A stretch of 10,519 bases of DNA from Verrucomicrobiota bacterium (GTDB lineage: Bacteria > Verrucomicrobiota > Verrucomicrobiia > Limisphaerales > UBA8199). The notes under the pieces were generated by a model. That model saw only the letters and a list, made by a program, of their open reading frames with translations, was not told the origin of the DNA and did no database searches. Positions 1 through 5,794 of the stretch are shown piece after piece (the stretch's first letter is position 1; the number at the start of each line of letters is the position of its first letter). The translations under genes and the position numbers were made by a program. The DNA is taken from assembly GCA_026397855.1 (NCBI GenBank), contig JAPLUA010000541.1, positions 1 through 10,519 on the forward strand. The letters run 5' to 3'.

Positions 1-1
1 A

Positions 2-499
2 GCCGAGCCGGGCGGCGTCCAGCAGCTCGCCGCATCCATCCTCAGCGCCCGGGAACAGATCCGGTTTTGCGGGCTGTGCGGCGCGCTCACCGACAGCCCC
101 ACCTGCGGCACCTGCTCCGACCCGCGCCGGGAGCCGTCGCTCATCTGCGTGGTCGAGCGGGCCGTGGACATCATTTCCATCGAGAAGTCGGGCACCTTCC
201 GGGGCAGGTATCACGCGCTGGGCGGCAAACTCTCGCCGGTGAATTGTGTCGAGCCCGAACACCTGCGCATCGCAGAGCTGCAAGAGCGGCTCGCAACCGA
301 GCCGATCCGCGAGATCGTCCTTGCTCTCGGCACCGATGTGGAAGGCGACGCGACCAGCTATTACCTCGCGAAGCGCCTGGCGCGCGAGGGATTGAAAATC
401 ACGCGCATCGCGCACGGCCTGCCGGCCGGCAGCGGTTTGGAATTTGCCGACGAACTCACCCTCAGCCGGGCCCTCGATGGCCGCCGGGAACTACTCTGA
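2..499 (+). CDS. recR: Recombination mediator RecR, 3' part (5' end outside window)
   Basis: RecR works with RecF and RecO to load RecA onto single-stranded gaps during recombinational repair. About 165 residues are visible. The family is usually about 200 aa, so roughly 35 N-terminal residues (the helix-hairpin-helix part) lie upstream. The reading frame is open from base 2. A four-cysteine zinc finger is clear, with Cys codons at 68, 77, 104 and 113 (CGLC then CGTC). The Toprim domain follows: a VVE segment, the HALGGKLSP loop typical of RecR, and a GTDVEGDATSYYLA segment with its acidic residues. The C-terminal GLPAGSGLEFADELTLSRAL is characteristic of RecR. The stop at 497-499 lies only a few bases before the HAD gene, so the two are probably co-transcribed. 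Identification is by family motifs and is confident. Confidence 0.96.
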   Translation, partial: AEPGGVQQLAASILSAREQIRFCGLCGALTDSPTCGTCSDPRREPSLICVVERAVDIISIEKSGTFRGRYHALGGKLSPVNCVEPEHLRIAELQERLATEPIREIVLALGTDVEGDATSYYLAKRLAREGLKITRIAHGLPAGSGLEFADELTLSRALDGRRELL

Positions 500-512
500 A
501 ATGGAATCACCT

Positions 513-1127
513 ATGATGGTAAAGGCCGTTGTCTTCGACCTGGGCAAAGTCCTGCTGGATTTCGACTACTCCATCGCGGCCGGCCGCATCGCCGCCCGCA
601 GCAAAGTGCCGCCCGATCGCATCCGGCATTTCATAGACCACTCTCCCCTGCTCTTCCGCCTGGAAAGGGGGCAGATGACGACGGTGCAATTCTACGCCGA
701 GGTCTGCGCCGCAACCGGCTTTGACGGGAGCGCCGCCGAGTTCAACAGCTTCTTTGGCGACATCTTTGTTCCGATCGAGCCGATGGTTGAACTCCAGGCC
801 ACATTGCGGTGCCGCGGCCTGCCCACGTACGTGTTCTCAAACACGAACGACCTGGCCATCACCCACATCCGCCGGAACTTCCCGTTCTACGGCAATTTCG
901 ACGGCTACATCCTCTCCTATGAGCACGGCGTCATGAAGCCCGACGCCCCGCTCTACGAGGTCGTCGAGCGCATGTCGGGCCACCGCGGCCCGGAAATCCT
1001 CTACCTGGATGACCGGGCGGAAAACATCGCCGCGGGCGCAGCGCGGGGCTGGCAGGTCATCCTGCAGGAGTCGCCGGAGAAATCGCTCGCTGCCATCCGG
1101 GACCTGGGCCTGCTGGACCGCGGCTGA
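513..1127 (+). CDS. HAD-superfamily phosphatase, YihX-like
   Basis: A 204-aa haloacid dehalogenase-type hydrolase, probably a soluble cytoplasmic phosphatase acting on a small phosphorylated metabolite. Motif I is VVFDLGKVLLDFD with nucleophile Asp9. The usual second Asp is Gly, as it normally is in the YihX (glucose-1-phosphatase) branch, so this is not a defect. Motif II is Ser109 in FSNTND, motif III is Lys142 in GVMKPD, and motif IV is Asp166-Asp167 in YLDDRAENI. Length and order match the family. Three ATG codons are possible starts: 501, 513 and 516. I chose 513 because GGA at 503-505 gives a weak ribosome-binding site 7 nt upstream. The gene starts 13 bp after recR and is probably in its operon. 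The substrate cannot be read from the sequence. Confidence 0.9.
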   Translation: MMVKAVVFDLGKVLLDFDYSIAAGRIAARSKVPPDRIRHFIDHSPLLFRLERGQMTTVQFYAEVCAATGFDGSAAEFNSFFGDIFVPIEPMVELQATLRCRGLPTYVFSNTNDLAITHIRRNFPFYGNFDGYILSYEHGVMKPDAPLYEVVERMSGHRGPEILYLDDRAENIAAGAARGWQVILQESPEKSLAAIRDLGLLDRG

Positions 1128-1230
1128 TTCCGCCGCCAGGACACGCGCGCGCGGCCTGCCCGCATCGCTCCGGGTGAGAACACCACAACATTCTGACGCC
1201 CGGATTCCTGTTCGCTCCCGCCACCAAGCG

Positions 1231-2067
1231 ATGGACTGGAGCCTGGTTCTTGTAAGCCAGGGGATTGAAACCGCCATTGATTACGACGACATCAGCGCAG
1301 GCTGGCAGCTCATCGTCGCCGAACAGGACCACGAGCCCGCGATGGCCGCCATCCGGCAGTACCGGATTGAAAACCGGCACCGTCCGTGGCGTCGCGATGT
1401 CTTTGGATCCGGCATCCTGTTCGACTGGGGAAGCCTGGCCTGGATTTTCCTGGTCGGCCTCTTCTACTGGCTCAGCACCCTCGCAGATTTCCGGACTGCG
1501 GGCTCGATGGACGCGGCAGCGGTGACGGGCGGCCAGTGGTGGCGGCTGTTCACCGCGACGTGGCTGCACGCCGATGCCGGCCATCTCGCCGCCAATGCCA
1601 CCATCGGCCTGGTCCTGCTCGGGCTGGTCATGGCGCGATACGGAACGGGGGCAGGCATCCTCGCCGCCTGCCTGGCCGGCGCCGGGGGCAATGTCGCGGC
1701 ATGGATCTTGTCCCGGGGACCCCACCACAGCCTCGGCGCATCCGGCATGGTCCTGGGCTGCCTGGGGCTGCTGGCGGTCCAGTCCTTCTCGATGTGGCGG
1801 CAAACCCGGCGCGCGGCCAAGCATGTGGTCGGCGGCGTCGTTGGCGGCCTGATGCTTTTCGTGCTGCTCGGGCTCACGCCCGGCACGGACGTGCTCGCCC
1901 ACTTCGGCGGCTTCTGCGCGGGCCTGGCGCTGGGGGCCGCCCTGGCCCCGATCCGGGGCCTTCCCCGGAAAACCAGGGTCAACCTCCTCTGCGGATTCCT
2001 CTTCGCCCTGCTGACCATCCTCCCCTGGGTGCTGGCCCTGCGCAGCGCCGGGGCGTTCACGAGATAG
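1231..2067 (+). CDS. Rhomboid family intramembrane serine protease
   Basis: A 278-aa membrane protease that cleaves transmembrane substrates within the bilayer. Residues 1 to about 66 form a soluble N-terminal region beginning WSLVLVSQGIE and rich in charged residues, as in many bacterial rhomboids. A first hydrophobic segment (about 69-86) follows. The rhomboid core then shows WLHADAGHLAAN with His113, His118 and Asn122, the catalytic GASG loop with Ser171, and the second catalytic residue His224 in LAHFGGFCAG. A last hydrophobic segment ends the chain near residue 273. The start is uncertain: ATG 1231 has no clear ribosome-binding site, and an in-frame GTG at 1174 would add 19 residues. Because the conserved Trp-Leu-Val-Leu segment starts at residue 3, the longer form is quite possible. 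The native substrate is unknown. The gene lies 103 bp after the HAD gene. Confidence 0.92.
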   Translation: MDWSLVLVSQGIETAIDYDDISAGWQLIVAEQDHEPAMAAIRQYRIENRHRPWRRDVFGSGILFDWGSLAWIFLVGLFYWLSTLADFRTAGSMDAAAVTGGQWWRLFTATWLHADAGHLAANATIGLVLLGLVMARYGTGAGILAACLAGAGGNVAAWILSRGPHHSLGASGMVLGCLGLLAVQSFSMWRQTRRAAKHVVGGVVGGLMLFVLLGLTPGTDVLAHFGGFCAGLALGAALAPIRGLPRKTRVNLLCGFLFALLTILPWVLALRSAGAFTR

Positions 2068-2128
2068 CACGAAAGCCCTGCAAAACGGGCCTCCGCCGGT
2101 CCCGGTCCAATCCGAAGGCGCTTTTCTT

Positions 2129-2159
2129 GTAGGGGAAACCCCTACACAACAAGTAGGGG
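2129..2159. promoter_or_regulatory. Three GTAGGGG heptamers, putative regulator binding array
   Basis: GTAGGGG occurs at 2129-2135, its exact reverse complement CCCCTAC at 2139-2145, and GTAGGGG again at 2153-2159. The first two form a perfect palindrome around AAA. The second and third form an inverted pair with a 7-nt gap. Start-to-start spacings are 10 and 14 bp. The array ends 10 bp before the putative -35 element of the downstream RNA promoter, a position suited to an activator or repressor. The outer bases CTTGT and ACAAG also pair, so a hairpin at the end of the rhomboid transcript is an alternative, but no T-tract follows. The regulator is unknown. Confidence 0.45.
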
Positions 2160-2168
2160 TTGCCCTGA

Positions 2169-2197
2169 CAGACAGACCTCCGCACGCCTGCTAGATT
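2169..2197 (+). promoter_or_regulatory. Putative sigma-70-type promoter with extended -10
   Basis: The -10 element TAGATT (2192-2197) is preceded by TG one base upstream (2189-2190), which makes an extended -10. A weak -35-like CAGACA (2169-2174) sits exactly 17 bp upstream. Transcription would start near 2204, just before the first hairpin of the structured RNA candidate. There is no open reading frame of note directly downstream, which fits a promoter for a non-coding transcript. Confidence 0.45.
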
Positions 2198-2203
2198 GAG
2201 CGC

Positions 2204-2410
2204 GTTAGTAAGGGCGGGCAACCGCCCAGACTCTTGCCAGTGCCCCGGTAAGTTGGGAGATGGAGCACATGCAAGACTTAGCGCAAGCAAGACCAAGGAG
2301 GCCCCAGGGCGGCGGGCTGGATGGACAGGCGAGAGCCGGGAAACCGGCTCGAACATTAAAGGCGATAGGGAATGCGCCTGGACCGACAGCCCCCGCCTTC
2401 GGGTTTCTTT
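2204..2410 (+). ncRNA. Candidate structured non-coding RNA, about 207 nt, family unknown
   Basis: No convincing protein is encoded here, but perfect stems cluster densely on the + strand. Hairpin 1 (2212-2227) is GGGCGG/CCGCCC closed by a GCAA tetraloop. Hairpin 2 pairs 2232-2237 with 2271-2276, then after a 2x2 internal loop GTGC 2240-2243 with GCAC 2265-2268. A third element pairs CAGGCG 2326-2331 with CGCCTG 2375-2380. Inside it, GAGCCGG/CCGGCTC (2333-2350) is capped by a GAAA tetraloop. Two GNRA loops in the same orientation argue for RNA on this strand. A promoter lies directly upstream and a terminator-like hairpin with a T-rich tail closes the unit. I compared it by memory with RNase P, tmRNA, SRP RNA, 6S RNA and common riboswitches and found no match. 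It could be a trans-acting RNA or a leader of the acyl-CoA dehydrogenase gene. Confidence 0.5.
2392..2410 (+). terminator. Short terminator-like hairpin with T-rich tail
   Basis: CCCG (2392-2395), loop CCTT, CGGG (2400-2403) are followed directly by TTTCTTT. The stem is only 4 bp, so efficiency is doubtful, but position and orientation fit the 3' end of the RNA candidate. The 5' arm can alternatively pair with GGCGGG at 2311-2316. Confidence 0.4.
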
Positions 2411-2756
2411 ACCTGGCGACGGGGATGGGGGGATGAAATCCGAAACCCAAAATCCGAGAGCCAATTGCAAGAGTCAGCAATGGCCGCGAAAATGCGCAGA
2501 ATTCACAAGAAGATGCCCTGCCCCTCTTCCCTCCCCATTCGTGATAATACGCGAAATTCGTGTCTCTCCCCCTTTCCCTTTCAGCATGTCAGCATTTTCC
2601 CCCTCGGTCGGGTGTCCTCTTTCGCGGAGTACGCTTTCTCTTGCGCCGGAGGCGTATATTTCCTAAAAGCTATGCGGCCTTGCGCTTCCCGGATATGCCC
2701 GGCGAGGCGCCGGGGCCTTGATACGTCAGTTTATTCAATCGAAAGAGCTCATTTTT
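2411..2756. other. Non-coding spacer with short degenerate repeats
   Basis: I see no credible gene here. The stretch contains four adjacent heptamers of the form RARANCC at 2435-2462 (GAAATCC, GAAACCC, AAAATCC, GAGAGCC), ATTCGTG twice (2537-2543 and 2556-2562), and TCAGCAT twice (2581-2587 and 2589-2595). Pyrimidine-rich tracts lie between them. A possible -10 TATATT is at 2655-2660 without a good -35. A perfect 7-bp hairpin (2698-2714) precedes the acyl-CoA dehydrogenase gene. Base composition is less GC-rich than in the flanking genes. Confidence 0.6.
2698..2714 (+). repeat. Perfect inverted repeat in the acyl-CoA dehydrogenase leader
   Basis: CCCGGCG-AGG-CGCCGGG forms a 7-bp GC-only stem with a 3-nt loop, ending 42 bp before the ATG at 2757. 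No T-tract follows, so it is not an obvious terminator. It could be a leader hairpin affecting mRNA stability, or an operator. Confidence 0.45.
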
Positions 2757-4994
2757 ATGCCAGTGGCCACTAACAACGAATCCGCGCCCGCCCTTCAAAC
2801 CCTTCCCGGGGACGATGTCAGACAGATCATGTGGCGGTTTGCCGATCGCTATGATCTGGCAATGCTCGTCCAATCCTCCCGCACGGTCGCCCGCGGGCCG
2901 GTCGCCCGGCTGGTCTCCCAGGGGGCGCGCAACTCCCACGAATGGACTCCGGCAAAGGCGAGCCTCCTGCCAGCCTTTGACGATAGCGGCATCACCGCCG
3001 CTTTCCTGGACCCGGAGCACGGCGGCTTTATCGAGGGGCCTAAGAACCTGGCCCTGGCGCTGATTGCCTTCGAGCTGGCCTGGGTGGACGCGGGCGCCGC
3101 CACGTGCAGCCTCGCCGGCAACCTGGGCCTCGCGCCCATCCACGAGCGCGGCACACCCGAGCAGCGGGACCATTACATGACGCTCGCCGCCCCGCCCAAA
3201 CCGGGCGAAAACCGCAAGCAAATCCGCGCCGCCTTCGCCCTCACCGAGCCGATCCCCTACGTCGGCGTCGAGACCGGCATCCTCGCCGGCAAGGTCCGGG
3301 TGGCGGAGTGGAAGGAAGGACAGGAGCCGATCCTGCAAGTCGAGAAGCGGGGCCGGTTCATCACCAACATGGGCTTCGCCAATGTCGTCACGGCCTCCGT
3401 GGATTCCGATGACCCGCGCATCAAGGGCGCCTGCATGATCATCCTGGAAGAAGGCGACCCGGGGACCTGGGACCGCGGCATCCCCACCAAGAAACTCGTC
3501 CATCAGCTCTCCTCCACCCGGGACCCCGTCCTCAACGTGCGCGTCCCCGCCAACCGGATCATCGGCGGCTACAGCATCAAGGACGGGATCATCGTGCCCC
3601 GCTATTCCAACAGCGATGTCATCGAGGCGGTGTTCAGCCACACGCGCGTCACGGTCGGGCTCATGACCTCCGCCAAGCTGCTCTCAGCCATCGAGCCGGT
3701 GATCATGTATCAGCGCCGCCGTTTCCGGGGCGGTCAGGGCGCTCCCGGAACGCCCCGCTACGAGCTTGGCCTCCAGCAAAAGGAGGACGCCCTTCACCGG
3801 CTGGTGGACATCTGGGCCACCGGCGAGGCCAGCGCGTCGCTCGGCTTTGAGGCCGCGCGGATCTTTGACACACTCGACCCGCTGGAGAAGGAGAAGGATC
3901 AATACATGGCGGCCAAAAAGCTTTCTGGCCGTGCGATCGTAAAGGCCTTGGCTGCGGTGCATACCGACGCCATCGAGTGCCTGGCGCTCGCCGCCAGGCC
4001 CGAGGGGCACCGCGACGAGGAACGGCTCGCCGCGCTCCGCCAGAAGCCGCTGCTGCAGTTTGTCATTACCGATTCCCTGGCCAACGTCCTCTGCCCGGCC
4101 TGCAAGCTCTGGAACACCGGCCACGGTGCCAACATGATGCGCGAGGCGGTCAGCCTCATGGGCGGCTACGGCGTCACCGAGGATTGCCCGGGATTCCTGG
4201 GACAGAAATGGATGGACGCGCAGCTTGAGGCCACCTACGAGGGCCCCGAGGCGGTACAGCGGCTCCAGATGTCCATCACCATGACCAACCCCCTCTTCCT
4301 GGCCCAGTTCAGCCATTGGATCGAGGACATGGCGCGCATCGCTTCCGAGCGACCTGGTACCGGCGCCTGCACGCTCACCACCGCCATGAAGCTCTGGATC
4401 TGGACCCTCAACCATCTCCAGACCGCCACCGACGCCAACGGCGACAAGCTCTATCACAAGAACCGCCAGAGCGTCACCTTCCCGCTCGCCGACGCCCTCT
4501 GCTGGCTGCTGGCCGCGCGGCAGTTCATCCTGGACCTCATGGAGCTCGAACAGAAGGGGGCAGGCAACCCGGCCCTGGCCGACGGCCTGCCCGGCTTCGT
4601 GAGCTTCTTCACCGACCTGGCCGACGTGCAAAGCGCGCGCGCTGCGGGCGAAGCCGGCCGCATCTGCGCCGAGCTGGTTCACGGCTACAATCGCCATCCC
4701 AAATGGGATCAGGCCGGCTGCCAGTCCTGCTACTCCGCCGAGGAGCTCACCTCCCTCGAGGGCATTATCCCCGGCATTGACAGCTCCGCCCGCGCCTACA
4801 CCGACGTCACCGAGGCCAACGAGGCGCACCCGTGCAAATCGGGGCCTTGCGTCTCCTTCGCGGGTCTCGAAACCTTCATCCGCCTGCGGGTCAAACTCGA
4901 CGGCTGCCTGACCGGCTCCCGCCTCGCCAAGGACCGCGCGGCCGAGTCGCTTACGAAAGTGATGATTCCCGAAGCGCTGGATTACCCGGTGTAA
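2757..4994 (+). CDS. Acyl-CoA dehydrogenase family protein, long form
   Basis: A 745-aa flavoprotein predicted to oxidise an acyl-CoA to the 2,3-enoyl-CoA and hand electrons to an electron-transfer flavoprotein. The core is recognisable: FLDPEHGG near residue 80, the FAD-binding AFALTEP near 158-164, ITNMGFAN in the beta domain, LMGGYGVTEDCPG before the active site, and Glu495 in ATYEGPEAVQ, at the position of the catalytic base of medium-chain-type enzymes. Ordinary family members are about 380 aa. Here about 250 residues follow the catalytic Glu, which places it with the long FadE-like forms. The tail carries Cys655/Cys658 and Cys693/Cys698. The start at 2757 has a weak AAGAG-like site upstream; an upstream ATA-rich extension is less likely. 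It probably works with the flavoprotein at 5795, though a toxin-antitoxin module separates them. Substrate chain length is not readable. Confidence 0.93.
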   Translation: MPVATNNESAPALQTLPGDDVRQIMWRFADRYDLAMLVQSSRTVARGPVARLVSQGARNSHEWTPAKASLLPAFDDSGITAAFLDPEHGGFIEGPKNLALALIAFELAWVDAGAATCSLAGNLGLAPIHERGTPEQRDHYMTLAAPPKPGENRKQIRAAFALTEPIPYVGVETGILAGKVRVAEWKEGQEPILQVEKRGRFITNMGFANVVTASVDSDDPRIKGACMIILEEGDPGTWDRGIPTKKLVHQLSSTRDPVLNVRVPANRIIGGYSIKDGIIVPRYSNSDVIEAVFSHTRVTVGLMTSAKLLSAIEPVIMYQRRRFRGGQGAPGTPRYELGLQQKEDALHRLVDIWATGEASASLGFEAARIFDTLDPLEKEKDQYMAAKKLSGRAIVKALAAVHTDAIECLALAARPEGHRDEERLAALRQKPLLQFVITDSLANVLCPACKLWNTGHGANMMREAVSLMGGYGVTEDCPGFLGQKWMDAQLEATYEGPEAVQRLQMSITMTNPLFLAQFSHWIEDMARIASERPGTGACTLTTAMKLWIWTLNHLQTATDANGDKLYHKNRQSVTFPLADALCWLLAARQFILDLMELEQKGAGNPALADGLPGFVSFFTDLADVQSARAAGEAGRICAELVHGYNRHPKWDQAGCQSCYSAEELTSLEGIIPGIDSSARAYTDVTEANEAHPCKSGPCVSFAGLETFIRLRVKLDGCLTGSRLAKDRAAESLTKVMIPEALDYPV

Positions 4995-5077
4995 CGCGCG
5001 CGCTCGGTAAATCGCAGTGTCCCCGGGGAGGCCTGCCGGCAGCCCCGCGATGCGCGCAAACACGGCTTCGCAGGTGA

Positions 5078-5106
5078 TTGACGCCGGCAGGAGTTTAACT
5101 TAAGAT
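5078..5106 (+). promoter_or_regulatory. Putative promoter of the toxin-antitoxin module
   Basis: TTGACG (5078-5083, five of six matches to the -35 consensus) and TAAGAT (5101-5106, four of six to the -10) are separated by exactly 17 bp. The predicted transcription start near 5113 is only about 3 nt before the antitoxin ATG, so the message would be essentially leaderless. That agrees with the lack of a usable Shine-Dalgarno sequence at the correct distance. Confidence 0.5.
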
Positions 5107-5110
5107 GACC

Positions 5111-5132
5111 TTGATATGAACGTGACTATCAA
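5111..5132. promoter_or_regulatory. Putative autoregulatory operator over the antitoxin start codon
   Basis: TTGATA (5111-5116) and TATCAA (5127-5132) are perfect inverted arms separated by 10 bp, so their centres are 16 bp apart. The site covers the predicted transcription start and the first codons of the antitoxin. Antitoxins of this class commonly bind palindromes at their own promoter; binding here is inferred. Confidence 0.4.
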
Positions 5133-5364
5133 TGCCAAAGAGCTTCGCGCCTCGCTGCCCGAGGTGGTCGAGAAGGTGCGGCGCGGCGCGCGATTCACGG
5201 TGCTTTACCGCAGCCGCCCTGCGTTTCAGGTCGTCCCCATGGACGCGGCACCGATGGTAAAGGGCGATCTTGAGAAGGACTCCCTCTATCGCGCCAAAGC
5301 GGTTGGCCGCTCCACGGATGGCCGCCGGGCTGAGGACCACGATTCCCTGCTCTACGGAAAATGA
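5116..5364 (+). CDS. Phd/YefM-type antitoxin (VapB-like)
   Basis: An 82-aa antitoxin expected to neutralise the PIN-domain toxin encoded next and to repress the shared promoter. The N-terminal half, MNVTINAKELRASLPEVVEKVRRGARFTVLYRSRPAFQVVP, fits the Phd/YefM fold: a short beta strand, a helix with the A-K/R-E-L-R pattern, a V-x-x-G-x-R/E-F-T-V turn and an R-x-x-P-A/V-F strand. This part makes the DNA-binding dimer. The charged C-terminal half (about 45-82) would wrap around the toxin. The gene overlaps the toxin by ATGA (5361-5364), which implies translational coupling. The start at 5116 matches family N-termini and lies about 3 nt from the predicted transcription start. Family assignment is good; antitoxin activity is inferred from the pairing. 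Confidence 0.88.
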   Translation: MNVTINAKELRASLPEVVEKVRRGARFTVLYRSRPAFQVVPMDAAPMVKGDLEKDSLYRAKAVGRSTDGRRAEDHDSLLYGK

Positions 5365-5774
5365 AGGGGCTCTTTGTGGACACCGCAGGCTGGGTTGCGT
5401 GCGCCGATGGAACTGATCCGGCACACGAGCGCACCACCGCCTCGCGAGACCACTGGCTGGACGAGGGCGGCCTGCTCATCACCACCGACTATGTCGTGGA
5501 TGAAACCCTGACTTTGCTCCGGTTTCGGCTGGGGCTTGACGCGGCTGAAGCCTGGTGGCGGCAGGTGGATGGCAGTTCCCGTTTGCGCTGGGAGTTTATC
5601 AGCCTTGGGCGGGCAGACAAAGCGCGCAGTTGGCTCTTCCGATACAAGGACAAAACGTTCTCCTTCACGGATTGCACCAGCTTTGTAGTGATGCGCGAAC
5701 TGAAGCTGCAGGATGTGTTGACTACGGATCACCATTTCACACAGGCAGGATTTCACACTCTGCCTGCCTGCTGA
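5361..5774 (+). CDS. PIN-domain ribonuclease toxin (VapC-like)
   Basis: A 137-aa PIN-domain protein, probably a magnesium-dependent RNase that inhibits translation when free of its antitoxin. The acidic site is visible: Asp7 in LFVDTAGW, Glu48 in VVDETLTLLR, and Asp104 in KTFSFTDCTSFVVM, with Asp123 in LTTDHHFTQAGF as the usual fourth carboxylate. All expected residues are present and the length is normal, so the toxin looks intact. The ATG overlaps the antitoxin stop by 4 bp. The gene ends 20 bp before the flavoprotein gene, so read-through from the module promoter could reach that gene. VapC toxins often cut tRNA or 23S rRNA, but the target here cannot be told. Confidence 0.9.
   Translation: MKGLFVDTAGWVACADGTDPAHERTTASRDHWLDEGGLLITTDYVVDETLTLLRFRLGLDAAEAWWRQVDGSSRLRWEFISLGRADKARSWLFRYKDKTFSFTDCTSFVVMRELKLQDVLTTDHHFTQAGFHTLPAC
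5742..5770 (+). repeat. 8-bp inverted repeat across the end of the toxin gene
   Basis: CAGGCAGG (5742-5749) and CCTGCCTG (5763-5770) are perfect inverted arms with a 13-nt loop, and they cover the last codons of the toxin gene just before its stop. No T-tract follows. A hairpin here could limit read-through or protect the upstream message before the flavoprotein gene. Confidence 0.4.
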
Positions 5775-5794
5775 CCCGTCTCACGGAAAGAAAC

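Noticed and set aside
1057..2070. 337-codon open frame on the minus strand
   Set aside because: Antisense to the rhomboid gene, which has its catalytic residues in place. The translation is Gly/Gln/Glu/Pro-rich with no recognisable fold.
2333..2350. Resemblance of the GAAA-capped stem to group II intron domain V
   Set aside because: The stem is too short, lacks the bulge and catalytic triad arrangement, and no reverse transcriptase is nearby.
2057..2470. 137-codon minus-strand frame opposite the RNA candidate
   Set aside because: No family resemblance, and it ends inside the rhomboid gene. GNRA loops and promoter support transcription of the other strand.
2372..2773. 133-codon frame through the spacer
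   Set aside because: It translates the short repeats and pyrimidine tracts, shows no domain, and overlaps both the RNA candidate and the start of the dehydrogenase gene.
3684..5063. 459-codon open frame on the minus strand
   Set aside because: Antisense to the acyl-CoA dehydrogenase gene and of low-complexity composition. The same applies to the minus-strand frame at 2670-3641.
5105..5119. Four-codon mini-ORF (ATG at 5105) just before the antitoxin
   Set aside because: It is preceded by AGGAG at 11 nt and its stop overlaps the antitoxin ATG, but the predicted promoter's -10 covers its start, so it would not be transcribed.
5555..5794. Upstream extension of the flavoprotein reading frame
   Set aside because: The extension overlaps the toxin gene in another frame, and homologous sequence starts only shortly before the FAD motif. 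ATG 5795 has a GGAAAG site.
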